Positions 25,293 through 34,290 of a DNA stretch of 64,000 nucleotides are shown here, one piece after another (position 1 is the first letter of the stretch; each line of letters opens with the position of its first letter). The translations under genes were made by a program, and so were the position numbers. This stretch comes from Pigmentiphaga kullae (GTDB taxonomy: Bacteria; Pseudomonadota; Gammaproteobacteria; Burkholderiales; Burkholderiaceae_B), in the NCBI RefSeq assembly GCF_004216695.1, contig NZ_SGXC01000001.1, positions 496,001 through 560,000 on the forward strand, in the 5' to 3' direction. The notes beneath the pieces were generated by a model, which saw nothing but the letters and a program-made list of their open reading frames with translations, had not been told where the DNA came from and made no database searches.

Positions 25293-26492
25293 TCAGTCTT
25301 CCGCCAGCGGCACCGTCAGCGGATCGTAGGAATACAGCCATTGGGCTCGGCTCTTGTTCATGTCCTTGCGCTGGAAGGCCAGGCGCATCGCGCTCTCGTC
25401 CTCGATGCGGTAGAGGTCGCGGTTCTCGGCCGACTCGCGCACCACCGCCGCGGTGCGGTCCATGCGGCTGTTCTGGTAGCTGCGCAGCGCGCCGGCGACG
25501 CTGGCCTGCTCGTCCAGGCAGCGCGCCAGCACCGCGCCGTCCTCGATGGCCATGGCCGCGCCCGAGGCCAGGTAGGGCAAGGTGGGATGCGCGGCGTCGC
25601 CCAGCAGCGTCGCCCTGCCGGTGCTCCAGTTGTCCACCGGCATGCGGTCGTTCAAGGCATAGCGGTAGCAGCCGTCTCGGTCGATCGCGTCGATCACGGT
25701 CTGTATGGTGGGATGCCAGCCTTCGAAGTCCGCCTTGAGGTCGGCCCAGGGCCGCCGCTGCGTCCACGACTCGTTCTCGGGCTGCGCGTGTTCCACCAGC
25801 CCGACGAAGTTCATCAGCTTGCCGGCGCGCAGGTAGTACATCACGGCATGCTTCTTGGGCCCGCACCATACCGTCGATACCGTATCCATGATGCCGGCGG
25901 GCAGGCGGTCCGTCGGGATCACCGCGCGCCAGGCGACGTCGCCGGTGTAGCTGACCGGGGTGGCCCCCAGGATCTGCGCCCGTATGGCCGACCTGATGCC
26001 GTCCGCTCCAACCAGAACCTCGCCCGTGGCGCGCGTCCCGTCGGCCAGCCGCAACGTGATACCGTCGGCGGTTTCGTCGAAGCCTTCCGCCCGCGCGTTC
26101 AGCGCGATGCAGTCCGGGTCCAGTGCCAGTACCGCCTTGGCCAACAGCTCGTGCAAGTCGGCGCGGTGGATGTGGAAATACGGCGCCCCGTTCGCCTGTT
26201 CGTGCTGCGGACCGAGGGGAATGCGGTGCATCATCTCGGCCGTGTCGAAGCGCCGGAACTCGAACGCCAGCGGCCGCACCACGGTCTTCTCGAGTTCCTC
26301 GCGCAGCCCGAGGTCGTACAGCACCTTGACCGCGTTGGCGCTGGACTGGATGCCGGCGCCGATCTCGCCCAGCGCGGGAGCCTGTTCGTACACGCGCACG
26401 GGAAAGCCGCGCTTGAGCAGGCTGGCGGCGGCGGTCAGGCCGCCGATGCCGGCGCCGACGATGATGATTCGGGGTTTCTGGTCTTTCTTCAT
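25293..26492 (-). CDS. FAD-dependent monooxygenase, salicylate/3-hydroxybenzoate/6-hydroxynicotinate hydroxylase type
   Basis: 399 residues, the usual size of single-component flavin hydroxylases. GxGxxG is IIIVGAGIGGLTAAASLL, the DG motif is VLVGADGIRSAIRAQILG, and the GD motif is ATLLGDAAHPTLPYLASGAAMAIED. The sequence around FEFRRFDTAEM and NAVKVLYDLGLRE resembles salicylate hydroxylase and 3-hydroxybenzoate 6-hydroxylase. The ATG at 26492 is five bases after the upstream Bug gene. It is the only clear ring hydroxylase of this operon and thus defines its aromatic theme; the exact substrate cannot be read from sequence. Confidence 0.9.
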   Translation of the reverse strand: MKKDQKPRIIIVGAGIGGLTAAASLLKRGFPVRVYEQAPALGEIGAGIQSSANAVKVLYDLGLREELEKTVVRPLAFEFRRFDTAEMMHRIPLGPQHEQANGAPYFHIHRADLHELLAKAVLALDPDCIALNARAEGFDETADGITLRLADGTRATGEVLVGADGIRSAIRAQILGATPVSYTGDVAWRAVIPTDRLPAGIMDTVSTVWCGPKKHAVMYYLRAGKLMNFVGLVEHAQPENESWTQRRPWADLKADFEGWHPTIQTVIDAIDRDGCYRYALNDRMPVDNWSTGRATLLGDAAHPTLPYLASGAAMAIEDGAVLARCLDEQASVAGALRSYQNSRMDRTAAVVRESAENRDLYRIEDESAMRLAFQRKDMNKSRAQWLYSYDPLTVPLAED

Positions 26493-26497
26493 GTCAT

Positions 26498-27487
26498 TCA
26501 ATCCGCGCTGATGCGGGCCTTCCTGATTACATCCGCCCAACGGGCGTGTTCGGTGGAAACCAGCCGGCCGAAGGCCTCGGGCGTGCCGGACGCGACAGTC
26601 AGCCCTTGTTCGTCCAGGCTTTGCTGGATATCCGGCATGGCCAGCACCTGGTTGATCTCGCGATTCAGGGCCGTCACGATGGCCTGGGGTGTCCTGGCGG
26701 GGGCGAGCATGCCGAACCACAGGTCCACGTCGGCGCCGCGCACGTCCTGCTCCGCCAGCGTGGGCACGTCGGACATGACCTCGATACGGCGTGGCTGGGT
26801 GGCGGCCAACACGCGCAGCTTGCCGGACTGCTTGAGCCCCAGCGCGGTGTTCGCCGGCAGGATCATGGCCTGCACCTGCCCGCCCAGCAGGTCGGTGACC
26901 GCGCCGGCCGATCCGCTGTAGGGCACGTGCATGACGTCCACGCCGGCATGCAGCTTGAACAGCTCCATGGCCAGGTGCTGCGGCGTGCCCTTGCCCGGCG
27001 AGGCATAGGCATACCGGCCAGGCCTGGACCGGAAGGCCTTGATCGCCTCGTCCAGCGTGCCGGCCGGGAAGGCCGGATTCACCGCGAACACCAGCGCGCC
27101 GACCGCCACCTGCCCGACCGGGACGAAGCTCGCCAGCGGGTCGTAGGGCACGCTCTTGAACAGGCTGGGGTTCATCACGAAGGTGCTGACGGTCATCATC
27201 AGCGTGTACCCGTCCGGCGCGGCATGGGCGACGTATCCCGTGCCGATGTTGCCGCTGGCGCCGGGTCGGTTCTCGACGATGACGGGCTGACCCAGACGCT
27301 GCGCGAGCCTGGGGCTGAGCGTACGCGCCAGGGTGTCCATGCTGGTGCCCGGCGTGTAGGGCACCACGATGGTGATCGGCCGTTCGGGCCACTCGGCCCT
27401 CGCCGCGCCCGCCCAGGGCAATGCCGAAGCGGCGAACGACGCCGCCAGCACCAGCGCGCGGCGCCGGGGAAGAATGTCGCAGCTCAT
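26498..27487 (-). CDS. Bug-family tripartite tricarboxylate transporter receptor
   Basis: 329 residues. The N-terminus ILPRRRALVLAASFAASAL has an Arg triplet before the hydrophobic core, with cleavage near ARA-EW; Sec export is assumed, Tat possible. Family marks are WPERPITIVVPYTPGTSMD, VIVENRPGASGNIG, AAPDGYTLMM and MSDVPTLAEQD. It belongs to the GTPQHLAMELFK subfamily of this region. It is the second gene of the operon; this operon unusually encodes two Bug receptors. The ATG at 27487 is chosen because a longer upstream reading overlaps the preceding gene and is not signal-like. Confidence 0.92.
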   Translation of the reverse strand: MSCDILPRRRALVLAASFAASALPWAGAARAEWPERPITIVVPYTPGTSMDTLARTLSPRLAQRLGQPVIVENRPGASGNIGTGYVAHAAPDGYTLMMTVSTFVMNPSLFKSVPYDPLASFVPVGQVAVGALVFAVNPAFPAGTLDEAIKAFRSRPGRYAYASPGKGTPQHLAMELFKLHAGVDVMHVPYSGSAGAVTDLLGGQVQAMILPANTALGLKQSGKLRVLAATQPRRIEVMSDVPTLAEQDVRGADVDLWFGMLAPARTPQAIVTALNREINQVLAMPDIQQSLDEQGLTVASGTPEAFGRLVSTEHARWADVIRKARISAD

Positions 27488-27503
27488 CTCGCGTCCCCTT
27501 CCC

Positions 27504-28109
27504 TTACCGTTCCAGCGGACCGCCGGCCAGCCAGCTCGCGCCGCGCCGGTACAGCGTCTCCACCGCCTCGCCCTTGAGCATGGGCATGTCCATCTTGACC
27601 CGGTAGCCGATGCGGGTCTGGATGTAGGCCAGATGGCGATATCCCTCGGGCATGCGCGCCAGCTCATCCTGGTCCAGCGTCAGCTTCGCCCCGGGGTCCA
27701 CCGGATCGACCCGGTCCTTCTCGTAGATGGGCTGGCGATGCAGCAACTGCCACCGGCCTTCGTGCCTGACGAGGAAATCGTAGAAGCGGCCCGTGCACAC
27801 CACGTCGCACGGCACGCCATCGATGGGGCCGCGCTGCGAGATGGTCATCTTGGTCTGGGCGATGGCGCGGTCGCCCTGGACCTCGACCGCCGAGCCGCCC
27901 AGAAAGTGAAGAATGCTCACGCCCTTGTCCCAGCCTTCGCGCGTGACGCGGATGAATTCGGCGTAAGGCCCCTGGAACCAGGTGGCCATCATGACGCCTT
28001 CCGGATGCCAGACCGTGGCGAACCGCTCCCAGTCCCCGGCATCGCGCCACACCGCCCAACGCTCCACCAGTTGCCGGATTTCCCGCTCGTCGCTCCATGC
28101 GTCGCTCAT
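27504..28109 (-). CDS. SnoaL/NTF2-like protein
   Basis: 201 residues. Residues about 8-135 form a cone-fold NTF2-like domain: EIRQLVERWAVWRDAGDWER, WHPEGVMMATWFQGP and CDVVCTGRFYDFLVRHEG. The pattern is that of SnoaL_4 proteins, a group that includes small subunits of ring hydroxylases and various isomerases or dehydratases. A C-terminal 65-residue extension (RMPEGYRHLAYIQTRIGY) appears in members linked to flavin monooxygenases. It is the first gene of the six-gene operon, 229 bases from the divergent LysR gene. Its function is unassigned. Confidence 0.8.
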   Translation of the reverse strand: MSDAWSDEREIRQLVERWAVWRDAGDWERFATVWHPEGVMMATWFQGPYAEFIRVTREGWDKGVSILHFLGGSAVEVQGDRAIAQTKMTISQRGPIDGVPCDVVCTGRFYDFLVRHEGRWQLLHRQPIYEKDRVDPVDPGAKLTLDQDELARMPEGYRHLAYIQTRIGYRVKMDMPMLKGEAVETLYRRGASWLAGGPLER

Positions 28110-28338
28110 GTCGTCTCCTCACCTTGTGATCGATGCCCGACCCTTGCGCCGGACAAGCCGGGTCCCTTCGGCCTGTCGCTTCGAAGCCGAACCGCGACGC
28201 TCCGGACGGAGCGAGTGGGGAGATGGGAAGAGGCCTGGAACGGCGCGTGTTCCGGGCGTTTTGTGTATGCGGCAGATTCTAGGAACCGCATGTTAATTTG
28301 TCTAATATATCTCTTATATCTATTGATTTTCTGACCTT
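28110..28338. promoter_or_regulatory. Divergent promoter region with LysR-type dyad
   Basis: 229 bases between the six-gene operon and its LysR gene. The part near the LysR gene is strongly AT-rich and holds a dyad, ATATA at 28305-28309 and TATAT at 28315-28319, spaced by TCTCT. This fits the loose dyads bound by LysR proteins and lies 19 bases before the LysR start. The rest is GC-rich with no obvious signal. Confidence 0.4.
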
Positions 28339-29289
28339 ATGAATCTGAGCATCCGGCACTTCAAGGCGTTCCTGTGCATCGTGCAGACACGCAGCTTCAC
28401 GCGCGCCGCCGAGCAGCTGCACATCAGCCAGCCGGGGCTCAGCCTGATGATGCAGGATGTCGAAGGCCAGCTCTCGTGCCGCCTGTTCGAACGCACGACG
28501 CGATCGGTCCGGCTGACGGCGGCGGGACAACGGCTGTTGCCGGTCGCACAACAAGTCGTGGACGAGGTGGAGACCATCGCGCCCGTCCTCAGCCAGCTTT
28601 CCGAGACGCGCCGCCGCACGCTGCGCGTGGGCGTGCCGCCCATCTTCTCGGCCAGCGTCATGCCTCACGTCTACATGCGCCTGCGCAAGACCCAGCCCAC
28701 GCTCGATCTCCACATCCTGGACCTGCCCAAACCCGAGGTCGAGCGCCAGGTGCAGAACGGCGAGCTCGATTGCGGGCTGGGCGTCTTCCCCAAGCGGGTC
28801 CTGGAGGTCTCGCGCCGGCCGCTGTTCGAATTCGATTTCGTGTACCTGGAATCCCGCGCGGCGCCCTTCCGCTCCAGGGCGAAAGGCAGGAACGCCAAGC
28901 GGATACGCTGGGACGAATTGCCGGCGGTGCCTTTCGTCGAACTCCCCCCGACTCAGGACCTGCAGCAGCAGATCAACAAGTGCCGCGCCGCCCGCGGCAT
29001 GGCGCGCACCGACGGCATCCGCATGAACCGGCTCGAATCCCTGATCGGCATGGCGGCGGCCGGCGTGGGGCCGACCATCATTCCGACATTCGCCGCCCCG
29101 ATAGGCACGGAATTCCAGGTGTCGACCGCGCTGCTGACCGCCCCCGTCCTGACGCTGGACTTCCATCTGATCATCAAGCGCGGCCGCGAGCAGCCCGCCG
29201 TGCTGGAGGCATTCACCCGCACCCTGCTCGAAGTGATCGAGGAACGCCGCGACCGGATCTACCGCACCGCGGGCAAGGACTGGGGCTAG
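28339..29289 (+). CDS. LysR-family transcriptional regulator
   Basis: 316 residues. The helix-turn-helix at about residues 5-62 reads MNLSIRHFKAFLCIVQTRSF, then AAEQLHISQPGLSLMMQDVE and ERTTRSVRLTAAGQRLL. The effector domain begins near residue 93 (LRVGVPPIFSASVMPHVYMR). It is divergent from the aromatic operon at 22589-28109, its likely target. It overlaps the convergent LysR gene by four bases, so the two regulators end tail to tail. Confidence 0.9.
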   Translation: MNLSIRHFKAFLCIVQTRSFTRAAEQLHISQPGLSLMMQDVEGQLSCRLFERTTRSVRLTAAGQRLLPVAQQVVDEVETIAPVLSQLSETRRRTLRVGVPPIFSASVMPHVYMRLRKTQPTLDLHILDLPKPEVERQVQNGELDCGLGVFPKRVLEVSRRPLFEFDFVYLESRAAPFRSRAKGRNAKRIRWDELPAVPFVELPPTQDLQQQINKCRAARGMARTDGIRMNRLESLIGMAAAGVGPTIIPTFAAPIGTEFQVSTALLTAPVLTLDFHLIIKRGREQPAVLEAFTRTLLEVIEERRDRIYRTAGKDWG

Positions 29290-30230
29290 GGCCGCGCAGC
29301 CGGCGTCCTGCGGTCGTGGCGCGGAAAGTTCTCGCGCAGGAAATCCGCGAAGGCTTCCGCCGCCGGCGACAGGGTCCGCTGCCTGTGCCGCATCAGCGCG
29401 ATCGGACGCTTGATCCGCTGCGGCTCGAACGGCTGCATCGCCACGTCGGCGAACTTCTGGACGATGGGCCGCGCATGGCCGGGAATCAGTGACAGCCCCA
29501 GCCCGGCATCCACCATGCCGATGGCGGTCCAGACGAACGCGACCTCGCACGCGGGCGTCAGCCGCACGCCGACCTGCGCGGCGTGGTAGTCGACCAGGTA
29601 GCGGGTGGAGTTGTGTTCCCCCAGCGCGATGAAGGGATGGGCGGCGATGTCCTTCCAGGTCGGGCGGCGCCTGGGCCCCCAGCCGTAGCTGCGGGGATGG
29701 ATCAACAGCAGGTCGTCGGTCAGCAGGGGTTCGGCGGCAACGAAAGGCGTATCGGCCGGAAGCACCCCCAGCGCGAGATCGACCTCGCCGCTGGCGACCA
29801 GATCGATGATCTCACCGCCCGGCGTATCGCGCAGGACGATGGTGATGTGCGGATACCGCGCCTTGAACGTACCGATCAGGCGCGGCACCAACAGCGAGGA
29901 TTGCAGCGGCGAGCAGGCAAAGCGCACGCGCCCCCGGCGCCGGTCGGCCAATTCGCGGGAGCCGGCGATGGCCGCGCCCAGGTCCTGCAGGACGCGGGCG
30001 GCGACGGGGTGCAATTCGGCTCCCGCTTCGGTCATGCGTACCGACCTCGTGGTCCGGTCGAGCAGCTTGAGCCCCAGCTCCGATTCAAGCTCGCGCACCA
30101 GCAGGCTGACCGCGGACTGGGACAGGTTGAGCAGGGTGGCGGCCGAGGTGAAGCTGCGCGATTCGGCCACGCAAACGAAGGCCCGCAATTGCTTCAGGGA
30201 CAGATTCCCCAGCGAGGCGTGGAAACTCAT
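29286..30230 (-). CDS. LysR-family transcriptional regulator
   Basis: 314 residues with N-terminal LSLKQLRAFVCVAESRSF, LLNLSQSAVSLLVRELESEL and RTTRSVRMTEAGAELHPVA, a classical LysR helix-turn-helix. The effector domain follows from about residue 95 (RVRFACSPLQSSLLVPRLI). It is divergent from the Bug-UbiD pair with 104 bases between starts, so it probably regulates decarboxylase expression in response to the aromatic acid. Confidence 0.9.
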   Translation of the reverse strand: MSFHASLGNLSLKQLRAFVCVAESRSFTSAATLLNLSQSAVSLLVRELESELGLKLLDRTTRSVRMTEAGAELHPVAARVLQDLGAAIAGSRELADRRRGRVRFACSPLQSSLLVPRLIGTFKARYPHITIVLRDTPGGEIIDLVASGEVDLALGVLPADTPFVAAEPLLTDDLLLIHPRSYGWGPRRRPTWKDIAAHPFIALGEHNSTRYLVDYHAAQVGVRLTPACEVAFVWTAIGMVDAGLGLSLIPGHARPIVQKFADVAMQPFEPQRIKRPIALMRHRQRTLSPAAEAFADFLRENFPRHDRRTPAARP

Positions 30231-30334
30231 TGGTCAACCTCATCAATGAATGAGAATAACTCTCTGGAATAATAAATCGTCTGGCGCTGTAATGCTCCCT
30301 CCAGAAAAGTGCACGATAAGAGGAGACAAGCGCC
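30231..30334. promoter_or_regulatory. Divergent promoter region of the LysR gene and the Bug-UbiD operon
   Basis: 104 bases. The half next to the LysR gene is AT-rich and holds two dyads: TCAT and ATGA spaced by CAATGA (30238-30251), and GAGA and TCTC spaced by ATAAC (30251-30263). Either could be a LysR site. AGGAGA at 30321 is the ribosome site of the Bug gene. Confidence 0.35.
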
Positions 30335-31324
30335 ATGGAGACTGGGATACGGTCGTTGCGCCGCCGGTGGGCGGCACCGCTTGCGGCCCTGGCGGCCTGG
30401 ACGGCGGCAGCCCTGCCCGTCGCGGCCATCGCCGCGCAGAACACGATCACGATCGTGGTCGCCTCCTCGCCCGGCACCGGGCCCGACATCCTGGCCCGCA
30501 CCGTCAGCCAGCAATGGGCGGCGAAATCCGGCACCGCCGCGGTGGTCGACAACCGCCCCGGCGCCAGCGGCAACATCGGCGCCGACCACGTCGCCCGCTC
30601 GCGGCCAGACGGCTCGACGCTGCTGATGGCCGCGACGACCTTCGCCACCAACGCCGCCGTCAATCGCACGCTGCCCTACGACCCGGTCAAGGACTTCGCT
30701 CCGATCGCGCTGCTGGGCACCGGCACGCTGGCGCTGGCCGTGCCTCCTTCGTTTCCCGCCGAGACGCTCAAGCAGTTCGTCGCCAGGGCCAAGGCCGCGC
30801 CCGGCACGATCAACTACGGCTCGCCCGGCAACGGCACCCCGCAGCACCTGGCCATGGAGCTGTTCAAGCAGGAAGCACACATCGACCTGTTCCACGTCCC
30901 GTTTAAGTCGGCGGGCGGCGCCGTCAACGATCTCGCGGGCGGGCACGTCTCGGCCATGATCGTGCCGCTGCACACCATCCAGCCCCTGGTCCAGGGGGGC
31001 AAGCTCCGGGTCCTGGCCGTCATGAGCGCCGAACGCGCGCCGTCGATGCCCCAGGTGCCGACCTTCCGCGAGGAAGGCTATGACCAGGTGCAGGTCGACG
31101 TCTGGTACGGCCTGCTGGCGCCCGCCGGCACGCCCGACGCCGTGGTACGCAAGCTGAACGCGGAAGCGAACGAGGCATTGAAGAACAAGGACGTGGTGGC
31201 CAGCCTGGCCAAGGTGGGCATCGAACCGGCCGGCGGCACGCCCGCCCGCATGGCCGACACGCTGGCCCTGGAGCTCAAGCGCTGGCCCCCCGTCGTACGC
31301 GCGGCAAACATCACGGCAGACTAG
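30335..31324 (+). CDS. Bug-family tripartite tricarboxylate transporter receptor
   Basis: 329 residues, signal peptide ending near IAA-QN. It has VVDNRPGASGNIGADHVAR, with Asp where most members have Glu, then YDPVKDFAPIALLG, GNGTPQHLAMELFK and VWYGLLAPAGTPD. It is a close paralogue of the Bug protein at 24327, in mirror-image position across the two LysR genes. It is 10 bases upstream of the UbiD-type decarboxylase gene, so it probably captures the carboxylate that enzyme removes CO2 from. Confidence 0.92.
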   Translation: METGIRSLRRRWAAPLAALAAWTAAALPVAAIAAQNTITIVVASSPGTGPDILARTVSQQWAAKSGTAAVVDNRPGASGNIGADHVARSRPDGSTLLMAATTFATNAAVNRTLPYDPVKDFAPIALLGTGTLALAVPPSFPAETLKQFVARAKAAPGTINYGSPGNGTPQHLAMELFKQEAHIDLFHVPFKSAGGAVNDLAGGHVSAMIVPLHTIQPLVQGGKLRVLAVMSAERAPSMPQVPTFREEGYDQVQVDVWYGLLAPAGTPDAVVRKLNAEANEALKNKDVVASLAKVGIEPAGGTPARMADTLALELKRWPPVVRAANITAD

Positions 31325-31334
31325 GAAAGCAAGA

Positions 31335-32795
31335 ATGCAGAAGACATGGAACGACTACGACCGCCCCCACCAGGACCTGCGGGAACTGCTTGAACGCGTC
31401 GACAAGGCCGGCGAACTGCTGCGCGTATCGGGCGCCGACTGGAACCTGGAGGTCGGCACCCTGGCGGAGATCATCCACGGCACCCAGCGCGGCGAGGCCC
31501 CGGCCATCCTGTTCGACAACATTCCCGGCTATCCGGCCGGCTTCCGGCTGCTGTCGGGCGCATCGAACTCGTCGGCGCGCCTGGCCCTGACGCTGGGCTT
31601 CCCCGTTCCCCGGGGGCCGATGGACGTGGTACGGTCCTATCGCGACCGCATGCAGCGCCACGAACCCATTCCGCCGCGCATCGTGGAAACCGGCCCGGTC
31701 CTGGAGAACATCGACCGCGACGACGACGTCGACATCTTCAAGTTTCCCATCCCCTTCCTGCACGAGCTGGACGGCGGCCGCTACATCGGCACCGACGACC
31801 TGGTCATCATGCGAGATCCCGAGCTGGACTGGATCAACATCGGCACCTACCGGTCGATGGCCCACAGCCGCAACCAGGTCGGCCTGTGGACCTCGCCCGG
31901 CAAACAGGGGCGGCAGATCCGCGACAAGTATTTCAAGCAGGGCAAGCCCTGCCCGGTGCTGATTTCCTGCGGCCACGACCCCATGCTGTTCCTGGCCGGC
32001 GGCAACGAACTGCGCTTCGGCCTGTCGGAGTACGACTACTCCGGCGGCCATCGCGGCCTGCCCTTCGACGTGGTGCTGAGCGAAGTACACAAGCTGCCCA
32101 TGCCGGCCCACAGCGAAATCGTGCTGGAAGGCGAAATGTACCCGGACGACACGTTGCCCGAGGGACCGTTCGGCGAGTTCACGGGCTACTATGCGGGCGG
32201 CAAGAGCAACCAGCCGGTGGTGCGCATCCAGCGCGTCTATTACCGCAACGATCCCATCCTGACCATGGCCACGCCGCTGCGGCCGCCGTCCGACTTCTCG
32301 TTCTCCAAGTGCGTGATGAAGGCGGGCATGATCTGGGACGAGGTCGAACGCGCGGGACTGAGCGGGGTCAAGGGCGTCTGGTGCCACGAGGCCGGCGCGG
32401 CACGCCTGTTCAACATCATTTCGATCAAGCAGGCGTACGCGGGACACGCCCGGCAGGCCGCGATGCTGGCGGCGAACTGCCAGTCCGGATCCTACCTCGG
32501 GCGCTTCGTCGTGGTCGTGGACGAAGACGTCGATCCCACGAACCTGTTCGACGTCGTCTGGGCGATGTGCACCCGCTGCGACCCGGTGGAGGACATCGAG
32601 TTCATCCGCAAGGCCTGGAGCGGCCCGCTGGATCCGCGCATTCCTCGCGGCACCGCCACCAACTCGCGCGCGGTCATCGATGCCTGCCGTCCCTTCGAGA
32701 TGCTGAAGGACTTCCCGCCGGTGGCTTGCGCCACGCCCGAACTGAGGCAGAAGGTCGAAGCGAAGTTCGCCGATCTGCTGGCAAAGCTGAAGTAA
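31335..32795 (+). CDS. UbiD-family decarboxylase
   Basis: 486 residues, typical for UbiD enzymes. The prFMN-site stretch is DWINIGTYRSMAHSRNQVG, followed by LISCGHDPMLFLAGG, and the conserved acidic region LEGEMYPDDTLPEGPFGEFT carries the catalytic Glu residues. UbiD enzymes need prenylated FMN made by a UbiX protein, which is not in this window, and reversibly decarboxylate aromatic or alpha,beta-unsaturated acids. Operon partnership with a Bug receptor and control by LysR point to a catabolic rather than ubiquinone-synthesis role. Confidence 0.92.
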   Translation: MQKTWNDYDRPHQDLRELLERVDKAGELLRVSGADWNLEVGTLAEIIHGTQRGEAPAILFDNIPGYPAGFRLLSGASNSSARLALTLGFPVPRGPMDVVRSYRDRMQRHEPIPPRIVETGPVLENIDRDDDVDIFKFPIPFLHELDGGRYIGTDDLVIMRDPELDWINIGTYRSMAHSRNQVGLWTSPGKQGRQIRDKYFKQGKPCPVLISCGHDPMLFLAGGNELRFGLSEYDYSGGHRGLPFDVVLSEVHKLPMPAHSEIVLEGEMYPDDTLPEGPFGEFTGYYAGGKSNQPVVRIQRVYYRNDPILTMATPLRPPSDFSFSKCVMKAGMIWDEVERAGLSGVKGVWCHEAGAARLFNIISIKQAYAGHARQAAMLAANCQSGSYLGRFVVVVDEDVDPTNLFDVVWAMCTRCDPVEDIEFIRKAWSGPLDPRIPRGTATNSRAVIDACRPFEMLKDFPPVACATPELRQKVEAKFADLLAKLK

Positions 32796-32800
32796 GACGA

Positions 32801-32838
32801 ATGCCGGACGCTCGGTGGCTTCACGAACCGTCCGGCAT
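32801..32838. terminator. Hairpin at the convergent ends of the UbiD and photolyase genes
   Basis: ATGCCGGACG at 32801-32810 pairs perfectly with CGTCCGGCAT at 32829-32838 around an 18-base loop. It starts six bases after the UbiD stop and overlaps the photolyase stop. It is a plausible bidirectional terminator without T-run. Confidence 0.5.
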
Positions 32839-34290
32839 CTCCTTCAGCGCCTCGAAGCGCATCAGCGTACGGGTACGCGCCCGGGCGTGGTCCACCACGG
32901 GCAACGGGTAGTCCCGCCCCAGCCGCAGGCCGCACGCCTCGGCATCCACGGGCCGCATCCCGGCGGGAAAATGGATGAAGCGATCCGGCACGCGCGCCAG
33001 TTCGGGCACATAGCGCCGGATGAAGCTCCCGTCGGGATCGAACTTCCGTGACTGGGTGACCGGATTGAAGATGCGGAACCACGGCTGCGCGTCGCAGCCC
33101 GTGGACGCCGCCCACTGCCAGCCGCCGTTGTTGGCCGCCAGGTCATAATCGTTCAGGTGCCGGGCGAAGTGCCGCTCGCCCCGGCGCCAGTCTATGCCCA
33201 GGTCCTTGGTCAGGAACGAGGCCGCCACCATCCGCAGGCGGTTGTGCATGTACCCGGTCTGGTGCAACTGGCGCATCGCGGCATCCACCAGCGGATAGCC
33301 CGTGCGGGCCTCGCACCAGGCCTGCCAGAGTTCGGGCGCATCGTCCCAGGACAGGCGGTCGAAGGCCGGCTTGAAGCAGCCCTGCACCACGTGCGGGTGG
33401 TGCCACAGGATCATCTGGTAGAACTCGCGCCAGACCAGTTCCGACAGCCACGTCTGCGCCCCCTCGCCGCCATGGCGGCGCGCCAGCGCGGCCAACTGGC
33501 GGATGGACACGGTGCCAAAGCGCAGATGCGTGGACAGGTACGAGACGCCTTTGCGCGCGGGATAGTCCCGCGCCTCGTGATAGCGCGTGATGCGCCGCTC
33601 GAAATCCCGCAGCAGTTCGCGGCCGCCCCCCATACCGGTGGGCAGCGCCAGCGCGGAAAGGTTGGTGGGCAGGAAGCCCAGCGCCTCCAGCGTGGGGGGA
33701 CGTTCGCCCGGGGGCTTGGGCGCCAGGCGCGCGGCGTGGCGCTCGACCGGATAGGACTCGAGCTGGAAGTCGTCGGCCCGCTGCAGCCACGCGCGCTTGT
33801 AGGGCGTGAACACACTGTAGGGCTGGCCCTGCTGCGTCAGCAGTTCATCCCTGTCCAGCACCACCTGGTCCTTGCAGTCGCTGAAGGCAATGCCGCAGTC
33901 CGCCAGTTCGCGCGCCACCCGCCGGTCGCGCGCGATGGCGTCGGGCTCGTAGTCGCGGTTGGCCAGGACCTCCCGCACGCCCAGTTCCCGCGCCAGGCGG
34001 ACGATGCACGCCGGCGCGCCGCCGTGCCGGACGATCAGGCCGCTGCCCGCGGCCCCGGCTTGGCGCGCCATGCGGTCCAGCGCCTGGTCCAGTTCCAGCA
34101 CGCTGGCGTGGATGAATTCCACGCGGCGGTCGGCGCGATCAGGCAGGGTATCGAGGATGTCGGTGTCGAAGACGAAGGCGCAATACACCTTCCCGTGGCG
34201 TATCAGGGCCTGGTGCAGCGCGGCGTGATCGAAGCTGCGCAGGTCGCGCCGGAACCACACCAGGGCGGCCCCGGCCGCCTCACTCGTCAT
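32821..34290 (-). CDS. phrB: Deoxyribodipyrimidine photo-lyase (class I cryptochrome/photolyase family)
   Basis: 489 residues. The N-terminal antenna domain begins ALVWFRRDLRSFDHAALHQA. The FAD-binding helical domain includes GVSYLSTHLRFGTVSIRQL, ELVWREFYQMILWHHP, YPLVDAAMRQLHQTGYMHNR and LRMVAASFLTKDLGIDWRRG, then the conserved NDYDLAANNGGWQWAASTG. It repairs cyclobutane pyrimidine dimers using light. It overlaps the upstream MarR gene by 11 bases on the same strand, so the two are cotranscribed. The CPD assignment over (6-4) rests on the general motif pattern. Confidence 0.94.
   Translation of the reverse strand: MTSEAAGAALVWFRRDLRSFDHAALHQALIRHGKVYCAFVFDTDILDTLPDRADRRVEFIHASVLELDQALDRMARQAGAAGSGLIVRHGGAPACIVRLARELGVREVLANRDYEPDAIARDRRVARELADCGIAFSDCKDQVVLDRDELLTQQGQPYSVFTPYKRAWLQRADDFQLESYPVERHAARLAPKPPGERPPTLEALGFLPTNLSALALPTGMGGGRELLRDFERRITRYHEARDYPARKGVSYLSTHLRFGTVSIRQLAALARRHGGEGAQTWLSELVWREFYQMILWHHPHVVQGCFKPAFDRLSWDDAPELWQAWCEARTGYPLVDAAMRQLHQTGYMHNRLRMVAASFLTKDLGIDWRRGERHFARHLNDYDLAANNGGWQWAASTGCDAQPWFRIFNPVTQSRKFDPDGSFIRRYVPELARVPDRFIHFPAGMRPVDAEACGLRLGRDYPLPVVDHARARTRTLMRFEALKEMPDGS

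Noticed and set aside
22589-28109. Naming the six-gene operon a nicotinate degradation cluster because of the isochorismatase-type hydrolase and flavin monooxygenase
   Set aside because: NicA/NicB, NicX and NicD-like genes are absent and the amidohydrolase and SnoaL-like protein do not belong to that pathway; the substrate is left open.
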